DNA of 64,000 nt from Novosphingobium barchaimii LL02 (GTDB taxonomy: Bacteria > Pseudomonadota > Alphaproteobacteria > Sphingomonadales > Sphingomonadaceae), in contig NZ_KQ130452.1 in NCBI RefSeq assembly GCF_001046635.1, forward strand, positions 1,228,668 to 1,292,667, given 5' to 3'. The stretch's first letter is position 1. Every line of letters begins with the position of its first letter. The translations under genes were made by a program, and so were the position numbers. Below, one piece after another: positions 1-9,852 of this stretch. The notes below the pieces were generated by a model. That model made no database searches. It had not been told where the DNA came from and saw nothing but the letters and a program-made list of their open reading frames with translations.

Positions 1-153
1 CTCGACCTGCATCGTTTCCTTCGAGCCCAGCTTCATCGCCGAGCCCTTTCCGAACGCCTTGTCGATCTGGGCAAGCGCTGCCTCTAGGGCCTTTTGACGG
101 TCCATTGCGTCCTTTTCCTTGCCTTCCTGGATCAGCTTGAGCTGAGCAGCCAT
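1..153 (-). CDS. recA: RecA recombinase, N-terminal part (runs off the window)
   Basis: Only the first 51 codons are present, read leftwards from the ATG at 151-153. They encode the typical alphaproteobacterial RecA start, including the stretch [18 protein letters not shown], which precedes the ATP-binding core. RecA forms filaments on single-stranded DNA, promotes strand exchange and triggers LexA self-cleavage in the SOS response. The ATPase core lies outside the window. The identity is secure because this N-terminal segment is highly conserved. A LexA-type operator lies about 80 bases upstream of the start, which fits SOS control. Confidence 0.95.
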   Translation of the reverse strand, partial: MAAQLKLIQEGKEKDAMDRQKALEAALAQIDKAFGKGSAMKLGSKETMQVE

Positions 154-229
154 GTCTCTTCCCCTTTGCTACCGGGCTGACCGGAAAGGTCAACGTCACG
201 AAGGGCTGTGTATTCTCTTTGTTCTCATA

Positions 230-244
230 GAACAAGAGGGGAAC
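230..244 (-). promoter_or_regulatory. LexA (SOS) box upstream of recA
   Basis: The plus strand reads GAAC-AAGAGGG-GAAC, so on the recA strand it is GTTC-N7-GTTC. This is the direct-repeat LexA operator known for Alphaproteobacteria, unlike the palindromic E. coli CTG-N10-CAG box. It sits 77-91 bases upstream of the recA ATG, between recA and the 3' end of cckA. The match and position are seen directly; repression by LexA is established for this motif in the class. Confidence 0.82.
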
Positions 245-286
245 TTTGGCAGATTTCCGTTTTTTAACGGCTGCCTGCCGTGCGAA

Positions 287-2731
287 TCAGCCCTGGGCCA
301 TATGCGCCAGAACTTCCCCGACTTTTTCTGACAGTTGCTGCACCGAGAACGGCTTGGGCATGAACCAGGCATTGGGGATGCCGATCTGCTTGCGCAGTTG
401 CTCCTCTGCGTAACCCGACATGAACAGCACCGGCAGGTTCGGGGCGAAGCGGCGAATCTCGCGCGCCATGGCCGGGCCGTCCATCGTCGGCATGACGACG
501 TCGGAGACGACGATGTCGAACTTGCCGCCTTCCTGCACCAGTTCCAGCCCCTCTTCGCCGTCGCGCGCGCAAGTGACCTGATAGCCCTGGCGGGTAAGCG
601 CGCGTTCGGCGACGATGCGGACCGGGTCCTCATCCTCAACCAGCAGGATCGAGCCGCCGCCCGCCCACTGGGTCGGTGGGGGTACGGGTTTGGCCTGGGC
701 GATCTCGGGGGTACTGCCGGGGGCAACGTGGTGGACCGGGAGGTAGACAGTGAAGCGCGTCCCCTTGCCCACTTCGCTTTCCGCGAAGATAAAGCCGCCG
801 GACTGCTTGACGATGCCGTAGACGGTGGAGAGGCCCAGGCCCGTGCCCTTGCCCTGCTCCTTGGTGGTGAAGAACGGCTCGAAGATCTTGCCAAGGATTT
901 CAGGCGGAATGCCGCCGCCCGAATCCTCGACGATGAGCGCGGTATATTCGCCTGCCGGGATGATCTCGCTGCGCATCGCGCGCACATCAGTGGTGGTGAC
1001 CTTGCGAGTGGCGAGGACGAGGCGGCCCGAGGCATCGCCGCGCGACTGCATGGCGTCTCGCGCGTTCACCGCAAGGTTGACGATGACTTGCTCGACCTGG
1101 GTCGGGTCAGCGCGCACCGGGCCAAGATCACGGTCGTGAGTGACGACGAGCTGGATTTTCTCGCCGATCAGACGGCGCAGCATCTGCGAGACGTCGGCGA
1201 CGATATCAGGCAGCTGCAGGGTCTCCGGGCGCAGCGTCTGCTGGCGCGAGAAGGCCAGCAGCTGCCGGGTCAGCGAGGCGGCACGGTTGGAATTCGCGCG
1301 AATCTGCTGAATGTCGTCATAGTCCGAATCGCCGGGGGTATGGCGCATCAACATGAGGTCGCAGGTGCCCAGGATCGCGGTGAGCACATTGTTGAAATCA
1401 TGCGCAACGCCGCCCGCGAGCTGGCCGACCGCCTGCATCTTGGTGGCCTGCGCAACCTGACGCTTGAGGCGGATTTCCTCGGAGGTATCGGTCAGGCCAA
1501 GCAGGACCGCAGCCTCTCCCAGCCCGCGCACGCCTGCAAGACTGAGCGAAACCGGGTCCTCGGGCTGCGCGACCAGACGGACGGCAAGGTCGCCCGCAGC
1601 GGCAGGCCCTTGCGCAAAGCGGCGAATGGCTTCCGATAGCGCCCGCTTGTCATCCTTGACGACGAGGTCGGTGGGGTAGGTCGGCGGCTCGTGACCTTCG
1701 TGACCAGCCGCGCGCATGAAGGCGGGGTTGGCGAAAAGCAGGCGACCGTCGCGGTCGGCCATGGCGAGACCGAGCGGCAACTGGCTGAGCAACGCTTCGA
1801 GGTGCGGCGCGGCGCCGGTGCCGCCGGCGCTGGCGCCAATACCCTGCCCCGCCTCGATGACCAGCATCAGCGAGGGCGTGGTATTGGGATCAGGCTCGTT
1901 CGCACTGTCGGGGTCGGCAACGGGGACGTGGTAGAGCACCAGCGCCCCGCCGCGTCCGCTGTCACGGGCCCAGCCAATGCGCTCGCCTTCCTCCTGACTG
2001 AGCAACGAGACGAAATCGGTGCCGGTCACGTCGGCCTTGGCATCGCCGACAGCGCGCAGGGCAAAGCCCGTGCTGGCCGCGCGAATCGTCCCGTCGGGAT
2101 CGACCAGCGCTGCGCCGATGCCGGCCTTGGCGAGGCCGCGCCCAAGTTTGCCGTCAAGCTGGCCAACGAGTTCGGCCACGGGGTCAGCCGTGCTTTGCGT
2201 CGAGATGCGCCATACCAGAAAATCGTCGCCGCGCCCGGCTCGGCGCACATCGGCGCGCCAGTGCCCGCCCTCCTCGTCGGCAATATCTGCGGTGCCATGG
2301 CCGTCGCGCCAGGCGCGGCGGGTGGCATCGGCAAGACGTTCGAGCGAGGCATGGGTGACAGGCAGGCGCGGCGGCGCGCTGCCCGCGCCGAACCACGCCT
2401 CAAAGCAGGGATTGCCGCAGGTCAGACGGCCCGCGCGGTCGGTGACGGCGATCGCCATGTCGGGCCGCTCGATGGCCGCTACGGTGACAGACCAGTCGGG
2501 CTGCGCGAAATCGGCATCGGCAACCGGCGCGCGGCGCCGCGAGATCGCCCAGGCAAGCGTACCCAGCCCGACCATTGCTGCAACGAATACCGCCATCAGC
2601 AACCCATCGCCTGATACGAGCCAGACCAGCAAGGCGCTCAGCAGGAGCGCGGCGGCAACGACGAGCACGTCGGAAAATCCACCGGAGATCGCACCGGCAG
2701 CCGGCCCTGCCCGTTCGGCGCGCTGCTTCAT
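287..2731 (-). CDS. cckA: Hybrid sensor histidine kinase, CckA-like
   Basis: This 814-residue membrane kinase feeds the ChpT-CtrA phosphorelay in Alphaproteobacteria. Two hydrophobic segments lie at about residues 22-60. PAS-like regions follow, with the segment [20 protein letters not shown] near residue 320. The HisKA motif is [12 protein letters not shown], with the phosphorylated His in AHDFNN. The HATPase domain has [10 protein letters not shown] and [14 protein letters not shown]-terminal receiver begins at ILLVEDEDP with its acceptor in IVVSDVVMP. This order (2 TM, PAS, HisKA with HDFNN, HATPase, receiver) is the CckA architecture. The ATG overlaps the stop of the upstream DUF2062 gene by 4 bases (ATGA), so the two are probably translationally coupled. 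Confidence 0.9.
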   Translation of the reverse strand: MKQRAERAGPAAGAISGGFSDVLVVAAALLLSALLVWLVSGDGLLMAVFVAAMVGLGTLAWAISRRRAPVADADFAQPDWSVTVAAIERPDMAIAVTDRAGRLTCGNPCFEAWFGAGSAPPRLPVTHASLERLADATRRAWRDGHGTADIADEEGGHWRADVRRAGRGDDFLVWRISTQSTADPVAELVGQLDGKLGRGLAKAGIGAALVDPDGTIRAASTGFALRAVGDAKADVTGTDFVSLLSQEEGERIGWARDSGRGGALVLYHVPVADPDSANEPDPNTTPSLMLVIEAGQGIGASAGGTGAAPHLEALLSQLPLGLAMADRDGRLLFANPAFMRAAGHEGHEPPTYPTDLVVKDDKRALSEAIRRFAQGPAAAGDLAVRLVAQPEDPVSLSLAGVRGLGEAAVLLGLTDTSEEIRLKRQVAQATKMQAVGQLAGGVAHDFNNVLTAILGTCDLMLMRHTPGDSDYDDIQQIRANSNRAASLTRQLLAFSRQQTLRPETLQLPDIVADVSQMLRRLIGEKIQLVVTHDRDLGPVRADPTQVEQVIVNLAVNARDAMQSRGDASGRLVLATRKVTTTDVRAMRSEIIPAGEYTALIVEDSGGGIPPEILGKIFEPFFTTKEQGKGTGLGLSTVYGIVKQSGGFIFAESEVGKGTRFTVYLPVHHVAPGSTPEIAQAKPVPPPTQWAGGGSILLVEDEDPVRIVAERALTRQGYQVTCARDGEEGLELVQEGGKFDIVVSDVVMPTMDGPAMAREIRRFAPNLPVLFMSGYAEEQLRKQIGIPNAWFMPKPFSVQQLSEKVGEVLAHMAQG

Positions 2732-3318
2732 GCAGGGTTTTCCGACTTGGCTACAGCGGTCGCATCAGGCCGCGACGGACGCAGGCGGCGGGCATGGTGC
2801 TTGCGGCCGATCCACCAGCGCCAAAACCACATCGACAGGACATAGCCGAGCGCGGCGCACACGGTGGAGATCACGAAAAGGCCGACCAGCAGCGCCGGGG
2901 CCGCGTCTGATAGCAGCCAGCGGCCCCACTCGCCCACTCCTGCGCCGCTTTGGTAGAGGGCGTGGAAGGTCGAGAGGTCCGCATGATAACCCAGCTGGTT
3001 ACCCAGCCAGATCGAACCGGCCAGGATAAACGGTGTCGTCGCCGGATTGGACAGGAAGGTCATCGCCGCGGCCAGCGGGATATTGCCGCGGCACGGCACG
3101 CACATCAGCGCGGCGCCGACGATCTGGACGCCCGGGATCAGCGCAAAGATGCCCACCAGCAGGCCCACTGCAACACCGCGCGGAACCGAACGGCGGGTGA
3201 ACCTGAAGAGTTCCTGCCGCCTTGCGAGGGGCGCGGTGAAGCGGTTGCCTTCCAACTGCTCGTGCGTCGGCATCTGCCGGTGGAGCCACGCCCCCATGCG
3301 GGAAAGCATCGTGCTCAT
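2728..3318 (-). CDS. DUF2062 membrane protein
   Basis: This is a 196-residue inner-membrane protein of the DUF2062 family, whose biochemical role is not established. The start at 3318 (MSTMLSRMGAWLHRQMPT) is preferred over a more distal in-frame ATG because it begins 1 base after the smpB stop and matches the usual family start. The family core is visible in SVPRGVAVGLLVGIFALIPG and FLSNPATTPFILAGSIWLG. A second hydrophobic pair lies near the C-terminus (LLVGLFVISTVCAALGYVLS). The order smpB, DUF2062, cckA with touching ends suggests one transcript, perhaps driven from upstream of smpB. Confidence 0.82.
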   Translation of the reverse strand: MSTMLSRMGAWLHRQMPTHEQLEGNRFTAPLARRQELFRFTRRSVPRGVAVGLLVGIFALIPGVQIVGAALMCVPCRGNIPLAAAMTFLSNPATTPFILAGSIWLGNQLGYHADLSTFHALYQSGAGVGEWGRWLLSDAAPALLVGLFVISTVCAALGYVLSMWFWRWWIGRKHHARRLRPSRPDATAVAKSENPA

Positions 3319-3319
3319 G

Positions 3320-3802
3320 TCATCCGTGATCGCGCATGATGCGGGCCTGATCGCGCTTCCATTCACGGTCCTTGATGGTCGTGCGCTTGTCCGCCGCGTT
3401 CTTGCCCTTGGCGAGCGCCAGTTCGACCTTGGCGCGGCCCCGGCTGTTGAAGTAGATCGACAGCGGGACGAGAGTCATGCCTTTGCGCTCCACGGCACCC
3501 TGGAGGCGCGAAATCTCCCGCTCATGCAGGAGCAGCTTGCGCGGGCGCTTTGGGACATGGTTGAAGCGGTTGCCGTGGCTGAATTCGGGCACGTTGGCGT
3601 TGACCAGCCAGCATTCGCCCCCGCGAATCTCCGCAAATGATTCGACGATCGACCCTTCGCCAAAACGCAGCGATTTCACTTCAGTGCCGGTAAGCGCGAT
3701 GCCCGCCTCGAACTTGTCCTCGATGAAGTAATCGAAACGAGCCTTGCGGTTTTCCGCGACGGTCTTTGCTTTGTCGAAAAGGGAGTTTTGGGGGCGTGCC
3801 AT
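3320..3802 (-). CDS. smpB: SsrA-binding protein SmpB
   Basis: SmpB binds tmRNA and delivers it to stalled ribosomes for trans-translation. The 160-residue product has the full set of family signatures: [46 protein letters not shown] and a basic C-terminal tail ([16 protein letters not shown]) that enters the mRNA channel. The start at 3802 (MARPQNS) is chosen because family members begin there; an ATG four codons upstream is possible. The gene overlaps nothing upstream and is followed 1 base later by the DUF2062 gene. Confidence 0.95.
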   Translation of the reverse strand: MARPQNSLFDKAKTVAENRKARFDYFIEDKFEAGIALTGTEVKSLRFGEGSIVESFAEIRGGECWLVNANVPEFSHGNRFNHVPKRPRKLLLHEREISRLQGAVERKGMTLVPLSIYFNSRGRAKVELALAKGKNAADKRTTIKDREWKRDQARIMRDHG

Positions 3803-3945
3803 GATCGCCTGCATGTAGGGATGTGCGCGGCAAAAGAAAACGCCTCATCGCGCCGCTTTCGGACGGGAAATCGTACAAAGCCGGCAGACGGATCAATCGC
3901 GTCGCGGATAACTGTCGTTGTCCGCGCGGCGCAGACCCGCCGAAC

Positions 3946-4827
3946 TTACAGCAGGCCGGCGTGAACCAGCGCTTCGTCCACCGCCTGACGAGCCTTGTCG
4001 CCGCAGGGGACGAGCGGCAGGCGCAGTTCGTTCTCGATCCAGTCATGGACCTGCGCCAGCGCATACTTGCACGGGCCGGGCGAGCTGTCCTCGAACATGG
4101 CGTAATGCAGCGGATAGAGCAGGTCGTTGAGGCGGCGCGCTTCCTCGAAGTCGTTGGCGGCGCAGGCGGCCTGGAACTCGGCGCAGAGCTGGGGCGCGAC
4201 GTTGGCGGTCACCGAAATGCAGCCCACACCGCCGGCCGCGTTGAACGGCAGCGCCAGTTCATCGTCGCCGCAAAGCTGGACGAAGTCCTTGCCGATGCCC
4301 ATGCGGTGGTCGGTCACGCGGGAAAGATCGCCGCTGGCGTCCTTGATGCCGATGAAACGGCCTGGATGGCGGCGGGCCAGTTCGCACACGGTCTCGGGCA
4401 GCAGGTCGGTAACGGTGCGGCCGGGCACGTTATAGAGCACGATCGGCAGGTCGATGTTCTCGGCCAGATAGCCGAAGTGGGCGAGCAGGCCCTCCTGGCT
4501 CGGGCGGTTGTAATAAGGCGCCACCAGCAGCGCTGCGGCGGCGCCGCACTTCTTCGAGAAGGTCATGTGCAGCAGCGCGTTGGTTGTATCGTTGCTGCCG
4601 CAGCCGGCGATCACCGGCACCCGGCCCGCCGCCTGTTCGATGCACACTTCGATCACGCGGTGGTGTTCGGCGTTGGAAAGCGTCGAATTTTCTCCGGTGG
4701 TCCCGCAGGGGACAAGAGCGGACGAACCCGATTCGATCTGCCAGTCGACGAGGCGACGAAAAGCCTGTTCATCGAACGCTCCGTCGCGAAACGGTGTGAC
4801 AAGCGCGGGAATGGAGCCGGAGAACAT
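3946..4827 (-). CDS. dapA: 4-hydroxy-tetrahydrodipicolinate synthase
   Basis: DapA condenses pyruvate with aspartate semialdehyde, the first committed step to diaminopimelate and lysine. The 293-residue length is normal. Visible active-site features are the threonine pair in CGTTGENSTL, the tyrosine in YYNRPSQEG, and the Schiff-base lysine in IGIKDASGD. It is read opposite to the lytic transglycosylase that starts 100 bases away, so 4828-4927 must hold promoters for both. This pairing of a cell-wall precursor gene with a murein hydrolase gene may be functional or coincidental. Confidence 0.96.
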   Translation of the reverse strand: MFSGSIPALVTPFRDGAFDEQAFRRLVDWQIESGSSALVPCGTTGENSTLSNAEHHRVIEVCIEQAAGRVPVIAGCGSNDTTNALLHMTFSKKCGAAAALLVAPYYNRPSQEGLLAHFGYLAENIDLPIVLYNVPGRTVTDLLPETVCELARRHPGRFIGIKDASGDLSRVTDHRMGIGKDFVQLCGDDELALPFNAAGGVGCISVTANVAPQLCAEFQAACAANDFEEARRLNDLLYPLHYAMFEDSSPGPCKYALAQVHDWIENELRLPLVPCGDKARQAVDEALVHAGLL

Positions 4828-4927
4828 GGACTTTACCTCTGGTGGTGTTCAATGATCGGCCCTGACGGGGAACCACCCCGCTTCCCGGACTTCACGTTCA
4901 GCGCCTGATAAGGAGCCTCTTTCCAAA

Positions 4928-6922
4928 ATGTCCAGCATGTTGCGCACCCCTCACCTGCTGCTGAGCATTTCCCCAGCCATTTTTGCGGCATTTGCTTTCG
5001 CCGCGCCCTCCCTCGCTCAGGCCCAGTCTTCCGACGGGCGTGAATGGGATATGGCGCGCGCGCAGTCGATGCAATCGCATGACATGGCGGTGCATCAGTC
5101 GATCGACCGCTGGAAATTGCTTTCCGCCAACGACCGGATGGGGTTTGCTGCCTATACCAGCTTCCTCCTGCGCTATCCCGGCTATCCCCAGCAGGACAAG
5201 CTGCGCGGATTCGCCGAAAAAGCCCTTCTGACCGAATCGCCCGATGCGGGCTCGGTCATCGCCTTCTTCGATCGCTTCGAGCCGCTCGGCAGCCGGGCTG
5301 CCGGACGCTACGCCGTTGCGCTTTCGACGATGCGCCGCGCCGATGCGGCCACTAATGCGGTTGCCGCCTGGCGCAAGGGCGCGCTGACCCCGCAGGATGA
5401 AACGGCGCTATACTCGCTCTACCAGAGCCGTCTGACCAGCGCCGACCACGATGCCCGCATGGACGCATTGCTATGGCAGGGCGAAACGGCGCAGGCCGAA
5501 CGGCAGGTCTCGTTCGTATCCCCCGCCCGCCGCCCGGAATTCATGGAGCGGCTCTCGCTGCTGCAGGGCATGACGCCGGGGACCATGGGCGTGACCCTGC
5601 CTGCGCAGATTTCGTCCGATCCGGGTTATGTCTATAACCGCGCAGTGCAGGCACGCCGGGCCGGCAACCTGCAGGGCGCTATAACCCTGCTCGCCAATCG
5701 CCCGCCATTGGCCCGCCCGGTGCCCGAACAGGAACTGTGGGTAAAGGAACTGCTCACCGCGGCGCGCGGGGCGGATGCCAGCAGCGCGGTGAGGATCGCT
5801 TCCTCCATCGATGACGGCTTTGCCCCCGGCACCGATATCAGCCGCCTCTCCTTTCGCGTGAGGGACGATTATACGACGCTGATGTGGCTGGGCGGCACCA
5901 AGGCGCTCTGGTCGCTGGGTGACACCCGCCGCGCCGCGCCGCTATTTTACCGCTACGGCGCTGCCGCGCAAACCCCAGGCACCCGCTCCAAGGGGTTCTA
6001 CTGGGCAGGCCGCGCGCTGGCACAAGGCGGCGACATGGCGGGCGCCAACCGCTACTTCGAGATGGCGGCGCAGTATCCGCAGTATTTCTACGGCCAGCTT
6101 TCGCTTGAACGCCTGCGCCGGCCCATCCCGAACCTCGACACCCGCTCCACCGCTGTGCCGAGCAAAGCCCAGCGTAACTCGTTCCAGTCACTGCCAATCA
6201 CTTTGGCGGTGCGCGATGTCGCCCGCGATGGCGACTGGCGCACCGGGGTGCAGTTCTACCGCGAAATCTCCGATCAGGCGCAGAACGCGGAGGACCACGT
6301 CCTAGTCGCCGAACTGGCGCAACAGATCGGCCGCCGCGACCTTGCGGTGATCATGGGGCAGAGCGCCCATGCCGACGGTTATGAGGAATTCGGGCAGATC
6401 GCCTTCCCTCTCCTTCCCACGCCCGCAGGCACCAACTGGACGATGGTCCATGCGCTGGCCCGACAGGAAAGCCAGTTCGCGCAGAACGCCCTCAGCCATG
6501 CGGGCGCCAGCGGACTGATGCAGCTGATGCCGGGCACCGCGCGCGAACAGGCCGGCAAGCTGGGCCTGCCCTACGATCAGTCCGCGCTGGTCAGCGATCC
6601 GGTCTACAACATCCGTCTGGGCGACGGCTATTTCGCGCGGATGATGGACTACTACGGCGGCGCTACCCCGCTTGCCGTCGCGGCCTACAATGCAGGACCG
6701 GGCAACGTGAACAAGTGGCTGCGCGCCAATGGCGATCCGCGTACCGGGACCATCGAATGGATCGACTGGATGGAGCAGATCCCCATCTATGAGACCAAGA
6801 ACTACGTCCAGCGCGTGCTGGAAAACGCCGTGGTTTACGAATCGATGTATCCCGGCAAGTCGGACTACACCGGCGCCAACAAGCTGAGCCGCCTTATGCC
6901 CGGCAAGCGCGCGCCGGGCTGA
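4928..6922 (+). CDS. Soluble-type lytic murein transglycosylase
   Basis: This 664-residue periplasmic enzyme cleaves peptidoglycan to 1,6-anhydromuropeptides. A Sec signal peptide (LLSISPAIFAAFAFAAPSLA then QAQ) occupies residues 1-37. A long alpha-helical, TPR-like region forms most of the protein, as in Slt70. The C-terminal goose-type lysozyme fold is marked by HALARQESQF, which holds the catalytic Glu, then SGLMQLMPGTA and AVAAYNAGPGNV. The C-terminus (ENAVVYESMY) is the usual Slt ending. It is monocistronic and convergent with the alpha-galactosidase gene, leaving only 7 bases between their stops. Confidence 0.92.
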   Translation: MSSMLRTPHLLLSISPAIFAAFAFAAPSLAQAQSSDGREWDMARAQSMQSHDMAVHQSIDRWKLLSANDRMGFAAYTSFLLRYPGYPQQDKLRGFAEKALLTESPDAGSVIAFFDRFEPLGSRAAGRYAVALSTMRRADAATNAVAAWRKGALTPQDETALYSLYQSRLTSADHDARMDALLWQGETAQAERQVSFVSPARRPEFMERLSLLQGMTPGTMGVTLPAQISSDPGYVYNRAVQARRAGNLQGAITLLANRPPLARPVPEQELWVKELLTAARGADASSAVRIASSIDDGFAPGTDISRLSFRVRDDYTTLMWLGGTKALWSLGDTRRAAPLFYRYGAAAQTPGTRSKGFYWAGRALAQGGDMAGANRYFEMAAQYPQYFYGQLSLERLRRPIPNLDTRSTAVPSKAQRNSFQSLPITLAVRDVARDGDWRTGVQFYREISDQAQNAEDHVLVAELAQQIGRRDLAVIMGQSAHADGYEEFGQIAFPLLPTPAGTNWTMVHALARQESQFAQNALSHAGASGLMQLMPGTAREQAGKLGLPYDQSALVSDPVYNIRLGDGYFARMMDYYGGATPLAVAAYNAGPGNVNKWLRANGDPRTGTIEWIDWMEQIPIYETKNYVQRVLENAVVYESMYPGKSDYTGANKLSRLMPGKRAPG

Positions 6923-6929
6923 TCGGCTT

Positions 6930-8324
6930 TCAGCCCATGCCGTCCAGCCGGAACAGAACTCCGGCATGGGCGGCAAGGTGCGTGATCACCGAATCGCGCA
7001 CCGGAGCCAGATCGCGCCGCTGCCACAAGTCGCGCAGCTTTGCCGGTCCCGCCATTCCTACGGTGCGCAAGGGCACGGTGACGTCGCGGGGCTTGTCGCC
7101 AGTGTTGAACAGGGCAAGGTAGCGGCCCTTGCCGTCCTCGCCCCATGCCGACCAGGCGCGGATGCCGTCTTCGAGGAAATGCGGGGCATTGCCGGTGCTG
7201 CGCTGGTTGACCGCAAGCACTTCCGGGTTGGTCAGCAGCGCCAGCGTCGCATCATCGAGATGGCGCAGGTCCCCGCCCATGATCAGCGGGGAGCGGGCGA
7301 TCGACCACAGCGTCATCAGCGTGCGCTGTTCGTCCGGCGTGAAACGGGTGTTGCGCTCGCCCAGTGCCAGCCTGCCCATCGGCAGCATGTCGGCATCGGG
7401 CCAGGAACCTGGGCCGCGATACGGCGTCCAGTTTTCCAGCCGGGTGAACTGGGCTTCGAGCTGGGCCCATTCGTCCCAGAAATCGTCGGAAATGCGCCAC
7501 ATCTGGGCATGGCGGCGAACATGCTCTCCCCGCAGCACCGGCGTTTCGCCCGGTGACAGGCTGAGCATCATCGGCCGTCCGCAGCGGGCGATGGCCCTCG
7601 CTGCCGCCTCGATCTCGGGCGCGTGGGCATCGTAGGGGCGGCTCATGTCATCCATCTTGACGAAATCGACGCCCCACGAGGCGTAGAGCCGGAACAGACC
7701 GTCGTAATATTCCTGCGCGCCCGGCTTCGTCATGTCGACGCCGTACATGTCCGGGTTCCACGAACAGATGCTGGACGTGTCGGCAATGTCCCGCGCGCGG
7801 TAAGCGGTGCCCAGCACCGGCAGGTTCTGCTTCACCGCATGTCGAGCGATGCCTCGCATGACATGGATACCGAACTTCAACCCCATCGCGTGGACCTTCG
7901 CCGCCAGCGGCGCAAAGCCCTGGCCCTTTGCCGCCGAGGGAAACCGGTTGGGCGCAGGCACCAGCCGCCCGTGGGCGTCCAGCGCCGGAATCGGGTTGGC
8001 GTTGTAGGTGTAGCTGCTCGCCTCAGGCTCATACCACTGGATGTCGACGGTGAAGATGTCGTAGCCGGAGGGCAGCAGCTTATCGCGCATAATCGCGGCG
8101 GTTTCGAGCGCCTGGGCTTCGGTGATCGTACCTGCGAAACTGTTCCAGCTGTTCCAGCCCATCGGCGGGCGCGGCGCCAGCGTGGTCATGGGTTTCAGGG
8201 CTGACGGTTTCAGGTCGGAGCCGGTCGGCGCCGAAACGGAAGTGGGCGCTGCGCCTGCCTCGAAACCAAGCCCTCCCAGCGAAACCGTAGCCGCGAGAAT
8301 GGCCGTCCGGCGCGACATATCCAT
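6930..8324 (-). CDS. Alpha-galactosidase, glycoside hydrolase family 27
   Basis: The 464-residue product is a secreted GH27 enzyme that removes terminal alpha-galactose. The start at 8324 has a good ribosome site (GAGAGGAAG) and yields MDMSRRTAILAATVSLGGLG, a twin-arginine-like or Sec signal; a further in-frame start 20 codons upstream is less likely. Family marks are PPMGWNSWNSF at the start of the barrel, YDIFTVDIQWYEP, the nucleophile region VDFVKMDDMSRP, and the acid/base region near WRISDDFWDEW. The C-terminal beta domain is present (YLALFNTGDKPRDVTVPL). Family membership is clear, but the natural substrate (galactoside or arabinopyranoside) is not resolved. Confidence 0.88.
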   Translation of the reverse strand: MDMSRRTAILAATVSLGGLGFEAGAAPTSVSAPTGSDLKPSALKPMTTLAPRPPMGWNSWNSFAGTITEAQALETAAIMRDKLLPSGYDIFTVDIQWYEPEASSYTYNANPIPALDAHGRLVPAPNRFPSAAKGQGFAPLAAKVHAMGLKFGIHVMRGIARHAVKQNLPVLGTAYRARDIADTSSICSWNPDMYGVDMTKPGAQEYYDGLFRLYASWGVDFVKMDDMSRPYDAHAPEIEAAARAIARCGRPMMLSLSPGETPVLRGEHVRRHAQMWRISDDFWDEWAQLEAQFTRLENWTPYRGPGSWPDADMLPMGRLALGERNTRFTPDEQRTLMTLWSIARSPLIMGGDLRHLDDATLALLTNPEVLAVNQRSTGNAPHFLEDGIRAWSAWGEDGKGRYLALFNTGDKPRDVTVPLRTVGMAGPAKLRDLWQRRDLAPVRDSVITHLAAHAGVLFRLDGMG

Positions 8325-8449
8325 GGCAGTGCTTCCTCTCTCCGCCTTGATGGCCGACTTTATTTGTCGGACTAATGGATGCAATGCAACCGGGGAGAGT
8401 GAAGAGCGCAGGTCTTGGCCGGCACCGCGCGGCTATCTAAGCATTGGAT

Positions 8450-8929
8450 ATGAACCTCACCGGCCCCCCGATCAGCCCCGCAGGCATGGCCTCATTACGC
8501 GCCCGCTATGACCATCTCCTCGGCACCGAGCGCCCTGCAATCGTCGAGATCGTCTCGTGGGCAGCGGGCAATGGCGACCGCTCGGAAAACGGAGACTACC
8601 TCTATGGCCGCAAGCGCATGCGCGAGATCGACCGCGAACTGTCCTACCTTGCTCGCCGCATGAAGGCGCTGCGCGTGGTCGATGCTTCTGCGCAAGGCGA
8701 GCGCGACAAGGTGTTCTTCGGTGCGACCGTGGAACTGGCCGACGAGGAAGACGAGCGCCTCACCCTCACTATCGTCGGCGATGACGAACAGGACGCCTCG
8801 GCTGGCCGCATCGGCTGGAGCGCCCCCATCGCCCGCGCCCTGCGCGGCGCGGCCGTGGGCGACCTGCGCATCGTGCGCCTGCCCTCCGGCGAAAAGGAAT
8901 GGGAGATCATGGCGATCACTTACCCTTGA
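8450..8929 (+). CDS. greB: Transcript cleavage factor GreB
   Basis: Gre factors enter the RNA polymerase secondary channel and stimulate cleavage of backtracked RNA. The 159-residue product has an N-terminal coiled-coil hairpin (about residues 10-75) with the tip acidic motif GDRSENGDYLYGR, followed by the FKBP-like C-terminal domain (KVFFGATVELADEEDE). GENGDYLYG-type tips and the RKRMREID sequence point to GreB rather than GreA. The ATG at 8450 is used; a TTG two codons earlier is also in frame. It stands alone between the divergent alpha-galactosidase gene and the TSUP permease. Confidence 0.9.
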   Translation: MNLTGPPISPAGMASLRARYDHLLGTERPAIVEIVSWAAGNGDRSENGDYLYGRKRMREIDRELSYLARRMKALRVVDASAQGERDKVFFGATVELADEEDERLTLTIVGDDEQDASAGRIGWSAPIARALRGAAVGDLRIVRLPSGEKEWEIMAITYP

Positions 8930-9074
8930 AGCAGTTTCCGATCCGACTGCGTCGGTCCGGCCGCTCCAGGCTTTTGGTTTATCGCATTTTCCAAGCCATC
9001 AGGCGATTCCACCTGATTGGAACATGCTTCAAGTTCGCTTTGCCTTTCGCGCTGACCTCGGCTTAACGAGCGGC

Positions 9075-9848
9075 ATGGAACTGACCGTCGAAGCCATCTC
9101 CTTCCTGATCGCCATCGCTTTCCTTGCAGGCGGCGTGGACGCGCTTGCGGGCGGCGGCGGACTGCTGACGATCCCGGCGCTCATGGCGGCCGGGATACCG
9201 CCCGTCTCGGCGCTGGCGACGAACAAGCTGCAAAGCACCATCGGCACCGCATCGGCGTTTCTGACCTTCCACCGCGCAGGCCATGTCGACCTGAAGGCTT
9301 TCGCCGTCCCCGCGCTGGGCGCCTTCCTCGGGTCGCTGGCGGGTGGAACCGCCGTCCAGTTCATCGAGCCCGCCTTCCTCGCCGCTTTCGTACCGGTGCT
9401 GCTGATCGCGATGGGCCTGTACTTCCTGTTCGCCCCGCCGATGAGCGAATTGGACCGCCATGCCCGCATCGGCCGCCGGGGACTGACCCTCATCACCACC
9501 GGCATCGGTTTCTACGACGGCTTCTTCGGCCCCGGCACCGGATCGTTCATGACCACCGCGCTGGTGGCGCTGGGCGGGCTGGGCCTGGTTCGGGCCATCG
9601 CCAATACCAAGTTCCTGAACCTTTCCACCAATATCGCCGGCCTTGCCGCGATGATCGCAGGCGGCAAGGTGCTGTGGCTTTTGGGCGCAGGCATGGCCGC
9701 CGCCAATGTCGCCGGAAACCAGGTCGGCGCGCGGCTGGCCATGCGTTTCGGCGGGAAAGGCGTGCGGCCTTTGCTGGTCGTCATGTCGTTCGCGCTGACG
9801 ATCAAGCTACTGTCAGACCCGGCCAACCCGCTGTGGAGCCTGTTCTAG
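9075..9848 (+). CDS. TSUP-family (TauE/SafE, YfcA-like) membrane permease
   Basis: This 257-residue integral membrane protein has about eight hydrophobic helices. The duplicated family signature appears as GGVDALAGGGGLLTIPALM in the first half and as GFYDGFFGPGTGSFMTTALV in the second. TSUP proteins export or import sulfur-containing organic anions such as sulfoacetate or sulfite, but the substrate here cannot be deduced. The start MELTVEAISFL places the first helix right at the N-terminus, as in relatives. It converges with sthA, with 4 bases between the stops, so a shared terminator is likely but none is obvious. Confidence 0.85.
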   Translation: MELTVEAISFLIAIAFLAGGVDALAGGGGLLTIPALMAAGIPPVSALATNKLQSTIGTASAFLTFHRAGHVDLKAFAVPALGAFLGSLAGGTAVQFIEPAFLAAFVPVLLIAMGLYFLFAPPMSELDRHARIGRRGLTLITTGIGFYDGFFGPGTGSFMTTALVALGGLGLVRAIANTKFLNLSTNIAGLAAMIAGGKVLWLLGAGMAAANVAGNQVGARLAMRFGGKGVRPLLVVMSFALTIKLLSDPANPLWSLF

Positions 9849-9852
9849 CGCT

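Noticed and set aside
335-1639. A 434-codon plus-strand frame opposite cckA
   Set aside because: The product has no recognisable domains and follows the reverse of the histidine kinase codons; cckA is clearly the real gene.
3823-4908. A long plus-strand open frame opposite dapA
   Set aside because: It is the antisense of dapA, full of Arg, Ala and Gly with no family features. GC-rich DNA gives many such long open frames.
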